A stretch of DNA of 64,000 bases from assembly GCA_004173475.1 (NCBI GenBank), contig SEBU01000005.1:62001-126000 (forward strand). The letters run 5' to 3'. Shown here one piece after another: positions 18,008 to 27,015 of the stretch (position 1 is its first letter; every line of letters begins with the position of its first letter). A program made the translations under genes and the position numbers. The notes below the pieces were generated by a model. It saw nothing but the letters and a program-made list of their open reading frames with translations. It ran no database searches and had not been told where the DNA came from. Source of the DNA: Gammaproteobacteria bacterium. Lineage in GTDB: Bacteria; Pseudomonadota; Gammaproteobacteria; Pseudomonadales; Cellvibrionaceae.

Positions 18008-19014
18008 TGCTGAGCCATACCTACCAGTTTTGCTAGCTCAGCGGTGCGATTCGAATAGCCCCATTCATTATCGTACCAAGCATAAATCTTCACCTGTGTT
18101 TTGTTGGTGACCATGGTGGAGAGCGCATCCACTATTGAAGAACGGGGATCACCACAATAATCATTTGAAACCAGTGGTAACTCTTCATAACCGAGAATAT
18201 TTTTTAATTCATTTTCACTTGCCGCTTTCAAGAGAAGATTTACTTCTTCAACACTAGTCTCTCGTTCTACCTCAAATACACAATCGGTAAGCGACGCGTT
18301 TGCAAGTGGAACACGTACCGCATGCCCATTTAAACGGCCGCGCAACTCAGGAAATATTTCAGCAATTGCAGTTGCAGAACCTGTTGTTGTCGGTATTAGA
18401 TTTGATCCCGATGAACGAGCACGACGTAAATCTTTATGTGGTTGGTCCAAAATACTTTGGGTATTCGTTAAGTTGTGAATCGTAGTGATTGAGCCGTGAC
18501 GAATACCAAGTTGTTCATGGATTACTTTGACAATAGGCGCGAGGCAATTAGTCGTGCAAGATGCTGCAGTCACAATGCGGTGCTGTTCGGGATTAAATAA
18601 ATGATCATTTACACCCATCACAATATTTAATGCACCCGCTTCTTTCACTGGCGCGCTTACCACCACGTGTTTTACACCTTGATCCAGATAGGCTTGTAAA
18701 ATGGCAACCGTTTTCATTTTACCGCTGCATTCAATAACAAGATCACACGCAGACCAGTCGGTTTCTGAAATTAGTTTATTGGTAGTAATTTTAATTTTTT
18801 TATCATTAATTAATAAATAATCTTTGTCAGAAGCTACTGACTCCGGCCAGGTTCCCTGCACCGAATCAAATTTTAGAAGATGTGCATAAGTTGAAGCATC
18901 CGCAGCGGGATCATTAATTTGCACAAACTCAAACTCTGGCCAATGCCAGGATGCACGCAACACTAAACGGCCAATGCGACCAAAACCATTAATACCAATT
19001 TTAATTTTCTTCAC
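18004..19014 (-). CDS. gap: ArsJ-associated glyceraldehyde-3-phosphate dehydrogenase
   Basis: This GAPDH isoform uses arsenate in place of phosphate to make 1-arseno-3-phosphoglycerate for ArsJ. It has the NAD-binding start [18 protein letters not shown], the catalytic [10 protein letters not shown] with the active-site Cys near residue 155, and the C-terminal [11 protein letters not shown]. The substrate-site segment [15 protein letters not shown] differs from the glycolytic TPNVSVVDLT type. The start is GTG at 19014, with AGGA upstream and 13 bases after the arsR stop; longer in-frame starts run through arsR and are rejected. Length 336 is normal. It is the second gene of a tight four-gene operon. 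Confidence 0.93.
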   Translation of the reverse strand: MKKIKIGINGFGRIGRLVLRASWHWPEFEFVQINDPAADASTYAHLLKFDSVQGTWPESVASDKDYLLINDKKIKITTNKLISETDWSACDLVIECSGKMKTVAILQAYLDQGVKHVVVSAPVKEAGALNIVMGVNDHLFNPEQHRIVTAASCTTNCLAPIVKVIHEQLGIRHGSITTIHNLTNTQSILDQPHKDLRRARSSGSNLIPTTTGSATAIAEIFPELRGRLNGHAVRVPLANASLTDCVFEVERETSVEEVNLLLKAASENELKNILGYEELPLVSNDYCGDPRSSIVDALSTMVTNKTQVKIYAWYDNEWGYSNRTAELAKLVGMAQQ

Positions 19015-19027
19015 ATTATTTCCTAAG

Positions 19028-19372
19028 TTAACAACAGCGATTAGGGCGGTCTTGCATCGCACACAAACGCTGATGATTTTCATCGAGCCATTCGGCATTA
19101 GCAGCAAGCATGGTTTGCATCATTTGAAGTACCCACTTGGGCAACTCAGGATGCAATCGGTAATAAATCCACTGTCCTTGGCGACGATCTGCCAATAGAC
19201 CTGCCTCGCGTAAAAGCGCGAGGTGACGGGAAATTTTGGGTTGGATTTCATCAAGAGCACATGTCAATTCGCATACACAAAGCTCTTTTTCGCGAGCAAC
19301 CAGAAGCGCTATACGTGCTCGGGTTGCATCTGCGAGTGTTTTGCAAATTATGTCAGGAGTAAAACTGGTCAT
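19028..19372 (-). CDS. arsR: ArsR-family arsenic-responsive repressor
   Basis: A 114-residue winged-helix repressor. The As(III)-binding motif ELCVCEL (Cys32 and Cys34) sits at the start of the DNA-recognition region, followed by [21 protein letters not shown] and the wing GQWIYYRL. The C-terminus ends in RPNRCC, adding a vicinal Cys pair. As(III) binding should release it from the operator. It heads the operon arsR-GAPDH-arsJ-ATP-grasp, and an ArsR-like dyad overlaps its promoter. Confidence 0.95.
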   Translation of the reverse strand: MTSFTPDIICKTLADATRARIALLVAREKELCVCELTCALDEIQPKISRHLALLREAGLLADRRQGQWIYYRLHPELPKWVLQMMQTMLAANAEWLDENHQRLCAMQDRPNRCC

Positions 19373-19383
19373 TTGGAGATTAT

Positions 19384-19431
19384 CAATACATATGGAAAAT
19401 CGAATATACGAAATTTCATATGTATTGGCAA
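19384..19431 (-). promoter_or_regulatory. ars promoter with embedded ArsR operator dyad
   Basis: On the - strand TTGCCA (19426-19431) and TATATT (19403-19408) stand 17 bases apart, a good sigma-70 promoter for arsR. An 11-bp perfect inverted repeat, CAATACATATG (19384-19394) and CATATGTATTG (19417-19427), spans the promoter with an imperfect inner dyad. A repressor bound here would block RNA polymerase. The divergent phytase-like gene starts 97 bases away and could share this control. Confidence 0.8.
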
Positions 19432-19523
19432 GGATCAGTTTTTACCCAGCGCTTAGACTCGCAATAAAGCCGTAACAAATGTTGTTTAAGGTGTCACAAC
19501 TCAAACCACCCTGGAGCAACATC

Positions 19524-20936
19524 ATGAATAATAAAGTTAAAGACCTGGCTCTCGCCGGCATGATTTCAATCGCAAGTTTACATACGCAGGCAGCGCCTAT
19601 TTTGTTAGGCATTGGTAGCCTGACTGGCGATGCAGATAAATCCGGGTTAAGCGGAAGCTTGGAAAGCGGCGTGAACGCCAATGTGTTTGGCGGTGTGGGT
19701 TCCGGTCTCACTTACGCTGGGAATAATACGTTTATCGCGCTACCTGACCGTGGCCCAAATGCGCAGGCTTATACTGGCGGCGCTGCGATTGATAACACCA
19801 CGACTTATATTCCGCGCTTGCAAACATTTGATATGCAGCTTACTGCGAGCAATATGGGTTTACCTTTTAGTATTACTCCAACCTTGACCAATACCACCTT
19901 GTTATACAGCGCAACACCGCTAAATTATGCTGCAGATGGTGCGCCGCAACAAAATGATTCTTCACATTATTATTTCTCGGGCCGCTCTGATAATTTTGCC
20001 GCTGGCAGTTCAACAAATTCCAATAATGCGCGTCTTGATCCAGAAGGCATTCGTATTTCTAACGACGGAAAAAGTGTTTTTATTTCTGACGAATACGGTC
20101 CTTACGTTTATCAATTTGATCGCACCACTGGCGAGCGCATTAAAACATTTGAATTGCCAAGCGATTTAGCAGTCAGTAATCCACAAGCAACAGAAACAGC
20201 TGAAATAAGTGGTAACACGTCTGGCCGCACTACGAATAAAGGTATGGAAGGCCTGGCGGTTACGCCCGACGGAAAAACCTTAGTAGGCATTATGCAAGCG
20301 CCTTTATTGCAAGACACAAATAAAGTAGTTCGCATAGTGACCGTAGATGTCGCCTCCGGCGCAACTCATGAGTACGCCTATCAGTTGACAACCGGTTCAG
20401 GTGTTAGCGAAATTGTAGCGATTAATGATCACGAATTTTTAGTGGATGAGCGCGATGGCAAAGGCCTCGGCGATAACAGCGACGCTAAAGTTAAACAAAT
20501 TTTTAGAATCGATTTAAACGGTGCGCAAGAAATTACCGGCTTGTCTGGTGACTTATCAGCAAAAGCGGTTAGCAAAACGCTGAGCCTGGACTTTAAAAAC
20601 GAATTGGTTAATGCAGGCATAGCTGCACAAAATATTCCTGCAAAAATTGAAGGCATGACGTTTGGCGAGGATATTTTTTACAACAACGAAACCTTGCACA
20701 CTTTATGGGTCTCCAACGACAATGATTTTTTATCAAGCATTACTGATAGCAAGCACCCGATTGAATTTGCTAACCCTAGTAATTTTTACGTGTTTGGATT
20801 CAATGATGCAGACTTGAAAAATTATATTGCTCAAAATCTGAAAATAGATGTACCCGAACCCTCAAGTTGGGCCATGGTGTTTTTAGGTATGGCCGGTTTA
20901 ATACTTCAACGTCGTCGGGCAAATAACTCTTTATAA
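19524..20936 (+). CDS. Phytase-like (esterase-like domain) protein with PEP-CTERM anchor
   Basis: A 470-residue exported protein. It has a signal peptide ending near TQAA, then a beta-propeller of the 'esterase-like activity of phytase' type: GVGSGLTYAGNNTFIALPDR, LDPEGIRIS...SVFISDEYGPYV, GMEGLAVTPDGKTLVG and KIEGMTFGEDI. The tail VPEPSSWAMVFLGMAGLI plus QRRR is a PEP-CTERM signal (PEP motif, membrane helix, basic end) for exosortase sorting. GGAG precedes the ATG at 19524. It may act on a phosphoester outside the cell; the substrate is unknown. It is read divergently from arsR across a shared 151-base control region. Confidence 0.88.
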   Translation: MNNKVKDLALAGMISIASLHTQAAPILLGIGSLTGDADKSGLSGSLESGVNANVFGGVGSGLTYAGNNTFIALPDRGPNAQAYTGGAAIDNTTTYIPRLQTFDMQLTASNMGLPFSITPTLTNTTLLYSATPLNYAADGAPQQNDSSHYYFSGRSDNFAAGSSTNSNNARLDPEGIRISNDGKSVFISDEYGPYVYQFDRTTGERIKTFELPSDLAVSNPQATETAEISGNTSGRTTNKGMEGLAVTPDGKTLVGIMQAPLLQDTNKVVRIVTVDVASGATHEYAYQLTTGSGVSEIVAINDHEFLVDERDGKGLGDNSDAKVKQIFRIDLNGAQEITGLSGDLSAKAVSKTLSLDFKNELVNAGIAAQNIPAKIEGMTFGEDIFYNNETLHTLWVSNDNDFLSSITDSKHPIEFANPSNFYVFGFNDADLKNYIAQNLKIDVPEPSSWAMVFLGMAGLILQRRRANNSL

Positions 20937-20952
20937 ATTCCCTCCTCCCCAA

Positions 20953-20974
20953 CCTCCCGCTTCGTAGCGGGAGG
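20953..20974 (+). terminator. Hairpin after the phytase-like gene
   Basis: CCTCCCGC and GCGGGAGG around a short TTCGTA loop lie 16 bases after the stop. There is no clear T tract, so termination is possible rather than certain. Confidence 0.45.
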
Positions 20975-21142
20975 ATTGTATGGCGCGATAATAACTACTG
21001 AACGATCTCAATCACCCACCTGAACGTGGGGCGCATGGCCGAGATGCTTAGGCTGGGGCCACTTAAGTAGCGTCTTACCCTATTTTCATCTGTCCATTTC
21101 TGGGACAATAGCGGCTGTTTTCCGCCAATCAGCAGTACCGCC

Positions 21143-23569
21143 ATGAATACCAACGCTATTAACCTCTTTGACCACCCGCGTTATTGGGCCGAATGTTACG
21201 GGCCCGCGCCCTTTCTGCCTATGAGTCGCGCCGAGATGGACAAACTCGGCTGGGATAGCTGTGACATTATCATTGTGTGTGGCGATGCCTACGTCGACCA
21301 TCCCAGTTTCGGAATGGCCGTAATCGGTCGCTTTCTGGAATCCCAGGGTTTTCGCGTTGGGATCATCGCGCAACCGGATTGGAAAAGTGCTGAGCCGTTC
21401 AAAGCGTTAGGCAAACCCAACTTATTTTTTGGTGTAAGCGCGGGCAACATGGATTCCATGATTAACCGCTACACCGCTGATTTACGCATGCGCTCAGACG
21501 ATGCTTACACGCCCGGAGGCATGGGCGGCAAACGCCCGGATCGTTGCGTCACCGTATACAGTCAGCGCTGCAAAGAAGCCTATAAAGATGTGCCCATTGT
21601 GCTTGGCGGAATTGAAGCCAGCTTGCGTCGCATCGCCCAATACGATTATTGGAGCAACGAAGTTCGTCGCTCGGTGTTGATCGATGCCACTGCAGATATT
21701 TTGTTATACGGAAATGCCGAACGTGCAATTGCGGATATCGCCCATGCGCTTGCGCAAGGTAAAGACATAAAAGATTTGGATAGTATTCGCGGCACAGTCG
21801 TGGTGAAAAAAGAAGCACCCACCGGCTGGACTGAAATTGATTCAACGCGTATCGATTGGCCGAGTCATATCGACAAACTTCCAAATCCTTATGAATACCA
21901 ACACGATCCAAAATCTGTTGTCGATGTTGCGAAAACTGACGTAAATAATTCGCAGATTGGATTGCGCCAACTCGATCGCGAAAAAATGGAAGCACAAATT
22001 GCCGCGCTGAATCCTTCAGAAGCTTTACAAACAATTGGTTGTCCGGCACAAGGCGATGTCTCAGAAAAAGCATTTGATGTTGATGAGCCGCAAGCAATTC
22101 GCATTATTCCAATGCCTTTACAAAATCGCAGCGATTTGGCCGGAGACGATAATGTTTACGTACGCCTGCCGGCGTTTGAAAAAGTGCGTAACGATCCAAT
22201 TCTATATGCGCATGCTTCGCGTGTTTTGCACCAAGAGGCAAACCCTTACAACGCGCGTCCACTTGTGCAAAAACATGGTAACCGCGAAATTTGGGTGAAC
22301 CCGCCACCAATTCCTTTAGAGACGGATGAGTTGGATGGTGTTTTCGATTTACCTTATGCGCGCGTACCGCACCCGAGTTACGGCAAAGAAAAAATTCCTG
22401 CTTACGACATGATTAAAACGTCTGTAAATATTATGCGGGGATGTTTTGGTGGTTGTACTTTTTGTTCAATTACCGAACATGAAGGTCGCATTATTCAAAG
22501 TCGTTCGCAAGAATCCATTCTTAAAGAAATTGAAGACATTCGCGAAAAAGTACCCGGCTTTACCGGACATATTTCCGATCTCGGCGGGCCGACTGCGAAT
22601 ATGTATCGCCTCACCTGTAAAGATATGCCGACTCTCTCCAAGTGCCGCCGGTTGTCGTGTGTGTATCCTACGATTTGTAAAAATTTAACGACGGATCATA
22701 AACACACTACCGCGCTTTATCGCGCTGCGCGAAAAATCAAAGGCGTGAATAGAATTTCTATTGCATCGGGTTTGCGTTATGACTTGGCCGTGCGCGACCC
22801 CGAATATGTTAAGGAACTGGTGACTCATCACGTTGGTGGCTATTTGAAAATTGCGCCAGAGCACACTGAAGACGGTCCACTTGAACAAATGATGAAGCCG
22901 AAGATGAGCAGTTATTACGACTTCAAAAAAATGTTTGAGAAGTTCTCGCGCGAAGCCGGGAAAAAACAATTTTTGATTCCGTATTTTATTGCGGCTCACC
23001 CAGGCACCAAAGATGAAGACATGGTGAACATGGCGCTATGGCTTAAGAAAAATAATTTTGAAGTAGACCAAGTGCAGACTTTTTATCCGTCACCTATGTC
23101 ACTGGCAACTGCCATGTATGTTTCCGAGCGCAACCCTCTGAAAAAATTAACTTATAAGAGCGGGAAAATTACCATTCCCCGCGGATTGGACCAACGCCGC
23201 CTGCACAAAGCATTGTTGCGTTACCATGATCCGGCCGGCTGGCCCGTAATCCGCGAAGCTTTGCTTAAAATGAGAAAGGGTCACTTGATTGGTTCAGCAG
23301 CATCCGCACTGATTCCTGCGGAGGAGCGTGGCCAAAACACGGTGCGTGGAGACAAAACCGCTTCGCGTAGCGCAAATCCCAATGCACGAGCGCAGTCATC
23401 TGCCAAAGTCAATACCCAAAAAACAGCCGCTTCTGTAACGCCAAAAAAACCAGCCGCAAAAGCCTTTGGCGATAAATTTGAAAGCGCGAAAAAATTTAAC
23501 TCAAAAACCACACAAGATAAAACGGGCGCACACAAACCCTTTCAATCCAAACCACCGAAGAAAAAATGA
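21143..23569 (+). CDS. ygiQ: YgiQ-family radical SAM protein
   Basis: YgiQ proteins are radical SAM enzymes of unknown reaction. The 4Fe-4S/SAM motif CFGGCTFC (Cys-X3-Cys-X2-Cys) lies near residue 434 in [20 protein letters not shown]. The N-terminal half has the UPF0313 region with [20 protein letters not shown] and [18 protein letters not shown]. The last 90 residues are a low-complexity Lys/Ala/Ser-rich tail typical of the family and may contact nucleic acid or ribosomes. Length 808 is slightly above the E. coli form. The start ATG at 21143 fits the family N-terminus. It has no obvious operon partner. Confidence 0.94.
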   Translation: MNTNAINLFDHPRYWAECYGPAPFLPMSRAEMDKLGWDSCDIIIVCGDAYVDHPSFGMAVIGRFLESQGFRVGIIAQPDWKSAEPFKALGKPNLFFGVSAGNMDSMINRYTADLRMRSDDAYTPGGMGGKRPDRCVTVYSQRCKEAYKDVPIVLGGIEASLRRIAQYDYWSNEVRRSVLIDATADILLYGNAERAIADIAHALAQGKDIKDLDSIRGTVVVKKEAPTGWTEIDSTRIDWPSHIDKLPNPYEYQHDPKSVVDVAKTDVNNSQIGLRQLDREKMEAQIAALNPSEALQTIGCPAQGDVSEKAFDVDEPQAIRIIPMPLQNRSDLAGDDNVYVRLPAFEKVRNDPILYAHASRVLHQEANPYNARPLVQKHGNREIWVNPPPIPLETDELDGVFDLPYARVPHPSYGKEKIPAYDMIKTSVNIMRGCFGGCTFCSITEHEGRIIQSRSQESILKEIEDIREKVPGFTGHISDLGGPTANMYRLTCKDMPTLSKCRRLSCVYPTICKNLTTDHKHTTALYRAARKIKGVNRISIASGLRYDLAVRDPEYVKELVTHHVGGYLKIAPEHTEDGPLEQMMKPKMSSYYDFKKMFEKFSREAGKKQFLIPYFIAAHPGTKDEDMVNMALWLKKNNFEVDQVQTFYPSPMSLATAMYVSERNPLKKLTYKSGKITIPRGLDQRRLHKALLRYHDPAGWPVIREALLKMRKGHLIGSAASALIPAEERGQNTVRGDKTASRSANPNARAQSSAKVNTQKTAASVTPKKPAAKAFGDKFESAKKFNSKTTQDKTGAHKPFQSKPPKKK

Positions 23570-23614
23570 CAACGAGATTTATGCATAAAAATATAATCAC
23601 GGCGTTTCTTGTCC

Positions 23615-25756
23615 ATGCATAACAACACCCAAAAAAGTGTTGATGCAGATCCGGCGGCAGAAGAAATGCAGCTGCCGGGCTACACCATTCTGCGCAAGTT
23701 AAACGCAGGCGGAATGGCTACGGTTTTTTTAGCCACGCAATTGAGCTTAAATCGAACTGTTGCGTTGAAAATAATGAAACCGGAATTGGATTATGATCCG
23801 GAATTTCATAACCGCTTTCAACGTGAAGCGGAAATTGTTGGTCAACTATCTCACCCTAATATAATTCCAATTTATGACATTGGCCGTTACAACGGCATGA
23901 ATTATATTTCTATGGAATATTTGCCAGCGGGTTCGCTGGATCAAAAAATTAAAAAAGGTATTTCAGCAAATACAGCAGCTAGCTATGTTATGGCAATTGC
24001 CAGTGCTTTAGCCCACGCACATACCAAAGGTTATGTACATCGCGATATAAAACCTGAAAATATTTTATTCCGCGCCGATGGTTCACCCGTTCTAACCGAT
24101 TTTGGAATTGCGCGTCTTGTGAAATCTGATTCCAGCATGACACAAGTCGGTAAGGTGGTAGGCACACCTTATTACATGAGCCCCGAGCAAGCTAAAGGTG
24201 AGGCATTGGATGGGCGCTCCGACTTATACAGCCTCGGCATATTGTTTTTTGAAATGTTGACGGGAGTTCGACCGTTTCAAAATGACGACGCACTCGCGCT
24301 TGCGTTACAACATATTGGCGAACAACCGCCCAAACTACCGTTAGATGTTTCAATTTACCAAAACGCGCTTGATAAACTTCTCGCAAAAAAACCAGCACAG
24401 CGTTTCCAGAACGGACGGGAATTAATTCAGGAGTTGAAGCTGGTTAAAAATGCGAGCCAACCGCCGGTTAATCAAACTCAGCCCCTACCCAATAATACCC
24501 AGCTCTTAAAAGCCATAAGCTTTAATTTTTTTAATAGTATTCAGGCCATCCTGAAAAAAAGCTTTGAGCAATTGCGAAGTTTCAAAACACGCGACGATCA
24601 AATTAACTCACCTAACCCAGCGCTAGATGCAACCCAGATTTTCAATCTGCCTGATAATTCGCAAGAATCTCGCCTATGGAAATCTAAATATACAATGGTG
24701 ACCGTGCTACTCGTCGCTTGCCTTATTGTTTATGGAATATTTCTCGCTAACAATGAGATAAAAGGAAATGACTCAACAACGATAAAATTAATGCCTTTCA
24801 AAGTCATTACTGAACCTGAATTCGCCAAAGTGCGCATTTTAAATATCAAAGAAAAATACCAACCCGACATGGCTCTCCCTCAAGGTAACTATCAATTGGA
24901 GATTAGCGCGCCGGGTTATGACACCAAAACGGAATGGGTCCATTTTTCAAAATCGCAGACGCCATTAAAATACGAGCTTTACCCTTCTGTGACAGATAAC
25001 AGCAATTTATTGTCGCCAGAGCTGATAGAAATCATTGTCGATGCTAACACGTTGGAAAATAATAATTCTGAAACCCCCTATATAAATACGAATAAAAATT
25101 TTTATATAGGTAAATACGAAGTGACTTTTGATGAGTACGATTATTTTGCCAAAGCTAATCACCTCGACCTACCTGATGATAATGGCTGGGGTCGGGGAAA
25201 GCGGCCAGTTATCAATGTTAGCTGGAACGATGCACAGGCTTATTTAATCTGGTTGAGCAAAACTACGGACAAACGTTTCCGTTTGCCGACAGACGCTGAG
25301 TGGGAATTTGCAGCGCGCGGAAATAGTACCGAAGAATTTTGGTGGGGTAGTAAAACAGAGGATGCCGGTTTGTTTGCTAACTGCCGCTATGGTTGCAAGC
25401 CCTGGCTTTCTGCGTTATTTGCGAACAAAACCAAAACCATCGGCGCCTACCCTCCTAATACTTTTGGACTTTATGATACAGCGGGAAATGTTGCTGAATG
25501 GGTAGCAGATTGCGGCGATAACTCTACCGAAAATTTGTTATGCAAGGAGCGAGTTATTCGTGGCGGCTCCTTCAATGACAGCGTAAAAAATATCTCTTTG
25601 AATGCGAAATCTGTTTTGGCTTCCAGCAAGGGCAATACGACTACAGGTTTCCGAATTGTGCAGGAGATTGATATTGAAACGGAACGAACACGTGATTCAT
25701 CGAGTTCGCCGGCGCGAGACCGCGTTCAACGTTTTTTCCGGCGATTATTTAGATAA
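23615..25756 (+). CDS. Membrane Ser/Thr protein kinase with PEGA and FGE-sulfatase domains
   Basis: The N-terminal 265 residues are a Hanks-type kinase with Gly loop LNAGGMATVF, VALKIMKP (Lys52), catalytic HRDIKPEN (about 142-149), TDFGIARL and GTPYYMSPEQA; all key residues are intact. A single membrane helix (about 360-380) follows, then a PEGA-like beta domain (about 395-455), then an FGE/SUMF1 formylglycine-enzyme-like domain (about 480-690) with FYIGKYEVTFDEYDYF, RLPTDAEWEFAARG, GNVAEWV and IRGGSF. So the kinase faces the cytoplasm and the FGE-like domain the periplasm, probably as a sensor or carbohydrate/peptide binder. ATG at 23615 is chosen; a TTG two codons earlier is possible. Confidence 0.92.
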   Translation: MHNNTQKSVDADPAAEEMQLPGYTILRKLNAGGMATVFLATQLSLNRTVALKIMKPELDYDPEFHNRFQREAEIVGQLSHPNIIPIYDIGRYNGMNYISMEYLPAGSLDQKIKKGISANTAASYVMAIASALAHAHTKGYVHRDIKPENILFRADGSPVLTDFGIARLVKSDSSMTQVGKVVGTPYYMSPEQAKGEALDGRSDLYSLGILFFEMLTGVRPFQNDDALALALQHIGEQPPKLPLDVSIYQNALDKLLAKKPAQRFQNGRELIQELKLVKNASQPPVNQTQPLPNNTQLLKAISFNFFNSIQAILKKSFEQLRSFKTRDDQINSPNPALDATQIFNLPDNSQESRLWKSKYTMVTVLLVACLIVYGIFLANNEIKGNDSTTIKLMPFKVITEPEFAKVRILNIKEKYQPDMALPQGNYQLEISAPGYDTKTEWVHFSKSQTPLKYELYPSVTDNSNLLSPELIEIIVDANTLENNNSETPYINTNKNFYIGKYEVTFDEYDYFAKANHLDLPDDNGWGRGKRPVINVSWNDAQAYLIWLSKTTDKRFRLPTDAEWEFAARGNSTEEFWWGSKTEDAGLFANCRYGCKPWLSALFANKTKTIGAYPPNTFGLYDTAGNVAEWVADCGDNSTENLLCKERVIRGGSFNDSVKNISLNAKSVLASSKGNTTTGFRIVQEIDIETERTRDSSSSPARDRVQRFFRRLFR

Positions 25757-25782
25757 ATCTTTTAAAGTCATTTGCTCCAACT

Positions 25783-25817
25783 AAAAAGCCGCTGATTTTC
25801 ATCAGCGGCTTTTTTTA
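25783..25817. terminator. Bidirectional terminator between the kinase gene and accA
   Basis: AGCCGCTGAT (25787-25796) pairs with ATCAGCGGCT (25801-25810) around a TTTC loop, flanked by A and T runs. It ends the kinase transcript and, on the other strand, the long envelope operon after accA. Confidence 0.93.
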
Positions 25818-25826
25818 ATTTCCTTG

Positions 25827-26777
25827 TTAGGGATTACCGTAACTCATCAAGCGCTCATAACGCCGCTCAAGCAGTAAATCGATTGGCTCTCTGGTGAGCT
25901 TGTCCACTTGGGCGACTAAACGCTCTTGCAACTTGCGCGACATTCCATCGACATCGCGATGTGCACCGCCTAGAGGTTCAGGAATTGTTTCGTCAACTAT
26001 TCCAAGATCCTGCAATACTTTTGAGGTCACACCCATTGCTTGCGCTGCATCAGGTGCTTTAGCAACGGTTTTCCAAATAATATTTGCGCAGCCTTCGGGA
26101 GAGATTACAAAGTAGGTTGAATACTGCAACATGTTGAGCTGATCACCAACACCAATCGCCAAGGCACCGCCCGAAGAACCTTCGCCAATGACTGTGCAAA
26201 TAATGGGTGTACGCAAACGTGACATAACTGCAAGATTTTGCGCGATGGACTCAGAAATACCGCGCTCTTCAGAATCAATTCCAGGGTAGGCGCCGGGCGT
26301 ATCAATAAGAGTGATTACCGGCATTTTAAAACGTTCTGCCATCTCCATTAAACGCAATGCTTTACGATAACCTTCGGGTTTCGGCATGCCAAAATTACGC
26401 ATAACTTTTTCTTGTACGGTGCGGCCTTTTTCTTCGCCAATTACCACGACCGGCTTGCCATCCAAACGGGCCACACCACCGATGATAGCTTTGTCATCAC
26501 CAAAATGACGATCACCATGTAGCTCTTCGAATTCGGTAAAAATACGCGGAATGTAATCTGATGTGTAAGGACGCTGCGGGTGACGTGCAATTTTTACTAC
26601 GTCCCACGCGGTCAATTTAGCGTAAATAGATTCGGTAAGTTTGCTGCTTTTTTGACGCAGTTTCGAAATTTCATCGGCGATATTTACATCGCTGGAATTG
26701 CCAACGAGCTGCAATTCCTCAATTTTGCCTTCGAGTTCGGCAATGGGTTGTTCAAAATCCAGATAATTCAGATTCAT
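25827..26777 (-). CDS. accA: Acetyl-CoA carboxylase carboxyltransferase subunit alpha
   Basis: AccA with AccD moves carboxyl from biotin to acetyl-CoA, making malonyl-CoA for fatty acid synthesis. The sequence starts [19 protein letters not shown], has the N-terminal coiled helix, and the crotonase-type core with [20 protein letters not shown] and [16 protein letters not shown]. At 316 residues it is of family length. It follows dnaE by about 240 bases, the same pairing as in E. coli and Pseudomonas. Confidence 0.97.
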   Translation of the reverse strand: MNLNYLDFEQPIAELEGKIEELQLVGNSSDVNIADEISKLRQKSSKLTESIYAKLTAWDVVKIARHPQRPYTSDYIPRIFTEFEELHGDRHFGDDKAIIGGVARLDGKPVVVIGEEKGRTVQEKVMRNFGMPKPEGYRKALRLMEMAERFKMPVITLIDTPGAYPGIDSEERGISESIAQNLAVMSRLRTPIICTVIGEGSSGGALAIGVGDQLNMLQYSTYFVISPEGCANIIWKTVAKAPDAAQAMGVTSKVLQDLGIVDETIPEPLGGAHRDVDGMSRKLQERLVAQVDKLTREPIDLLLERRYERLMSYGNP

Positions 26778-27015
26778 AGCAATTATTGGCTCTGTATTTG
26801 GGAGTGGACTACGCCAGGAATTCTACTGCTGCTGCATTGTCGAGTAGCTTTGGATAGCTAAAAACGATGCGATAATTGGGTGGCTACCTTACGCGAAAGT
26901 GTGCATTTAGTCGATCGTTTCTAGCGAGATTCACTCATTTAGCAGTAATTTTAACGCATGTTTTGCTTAAAAAATCACCGCATAAGTTGCTCGGCGGATA
27001 GCGCAACCAATTCTC

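Noticed and set aside
19015-19107. Longer GAPDH start overlapping arsR
   Set aside because: The added residues have no GAPDH similarity and the GTG at 19014 has a good ribosome site.
21549-22097. 182-codon - strand frame within ygiQ
   Set aside because: Antisense to a clear radical SAM gene, with no recognisable domain.
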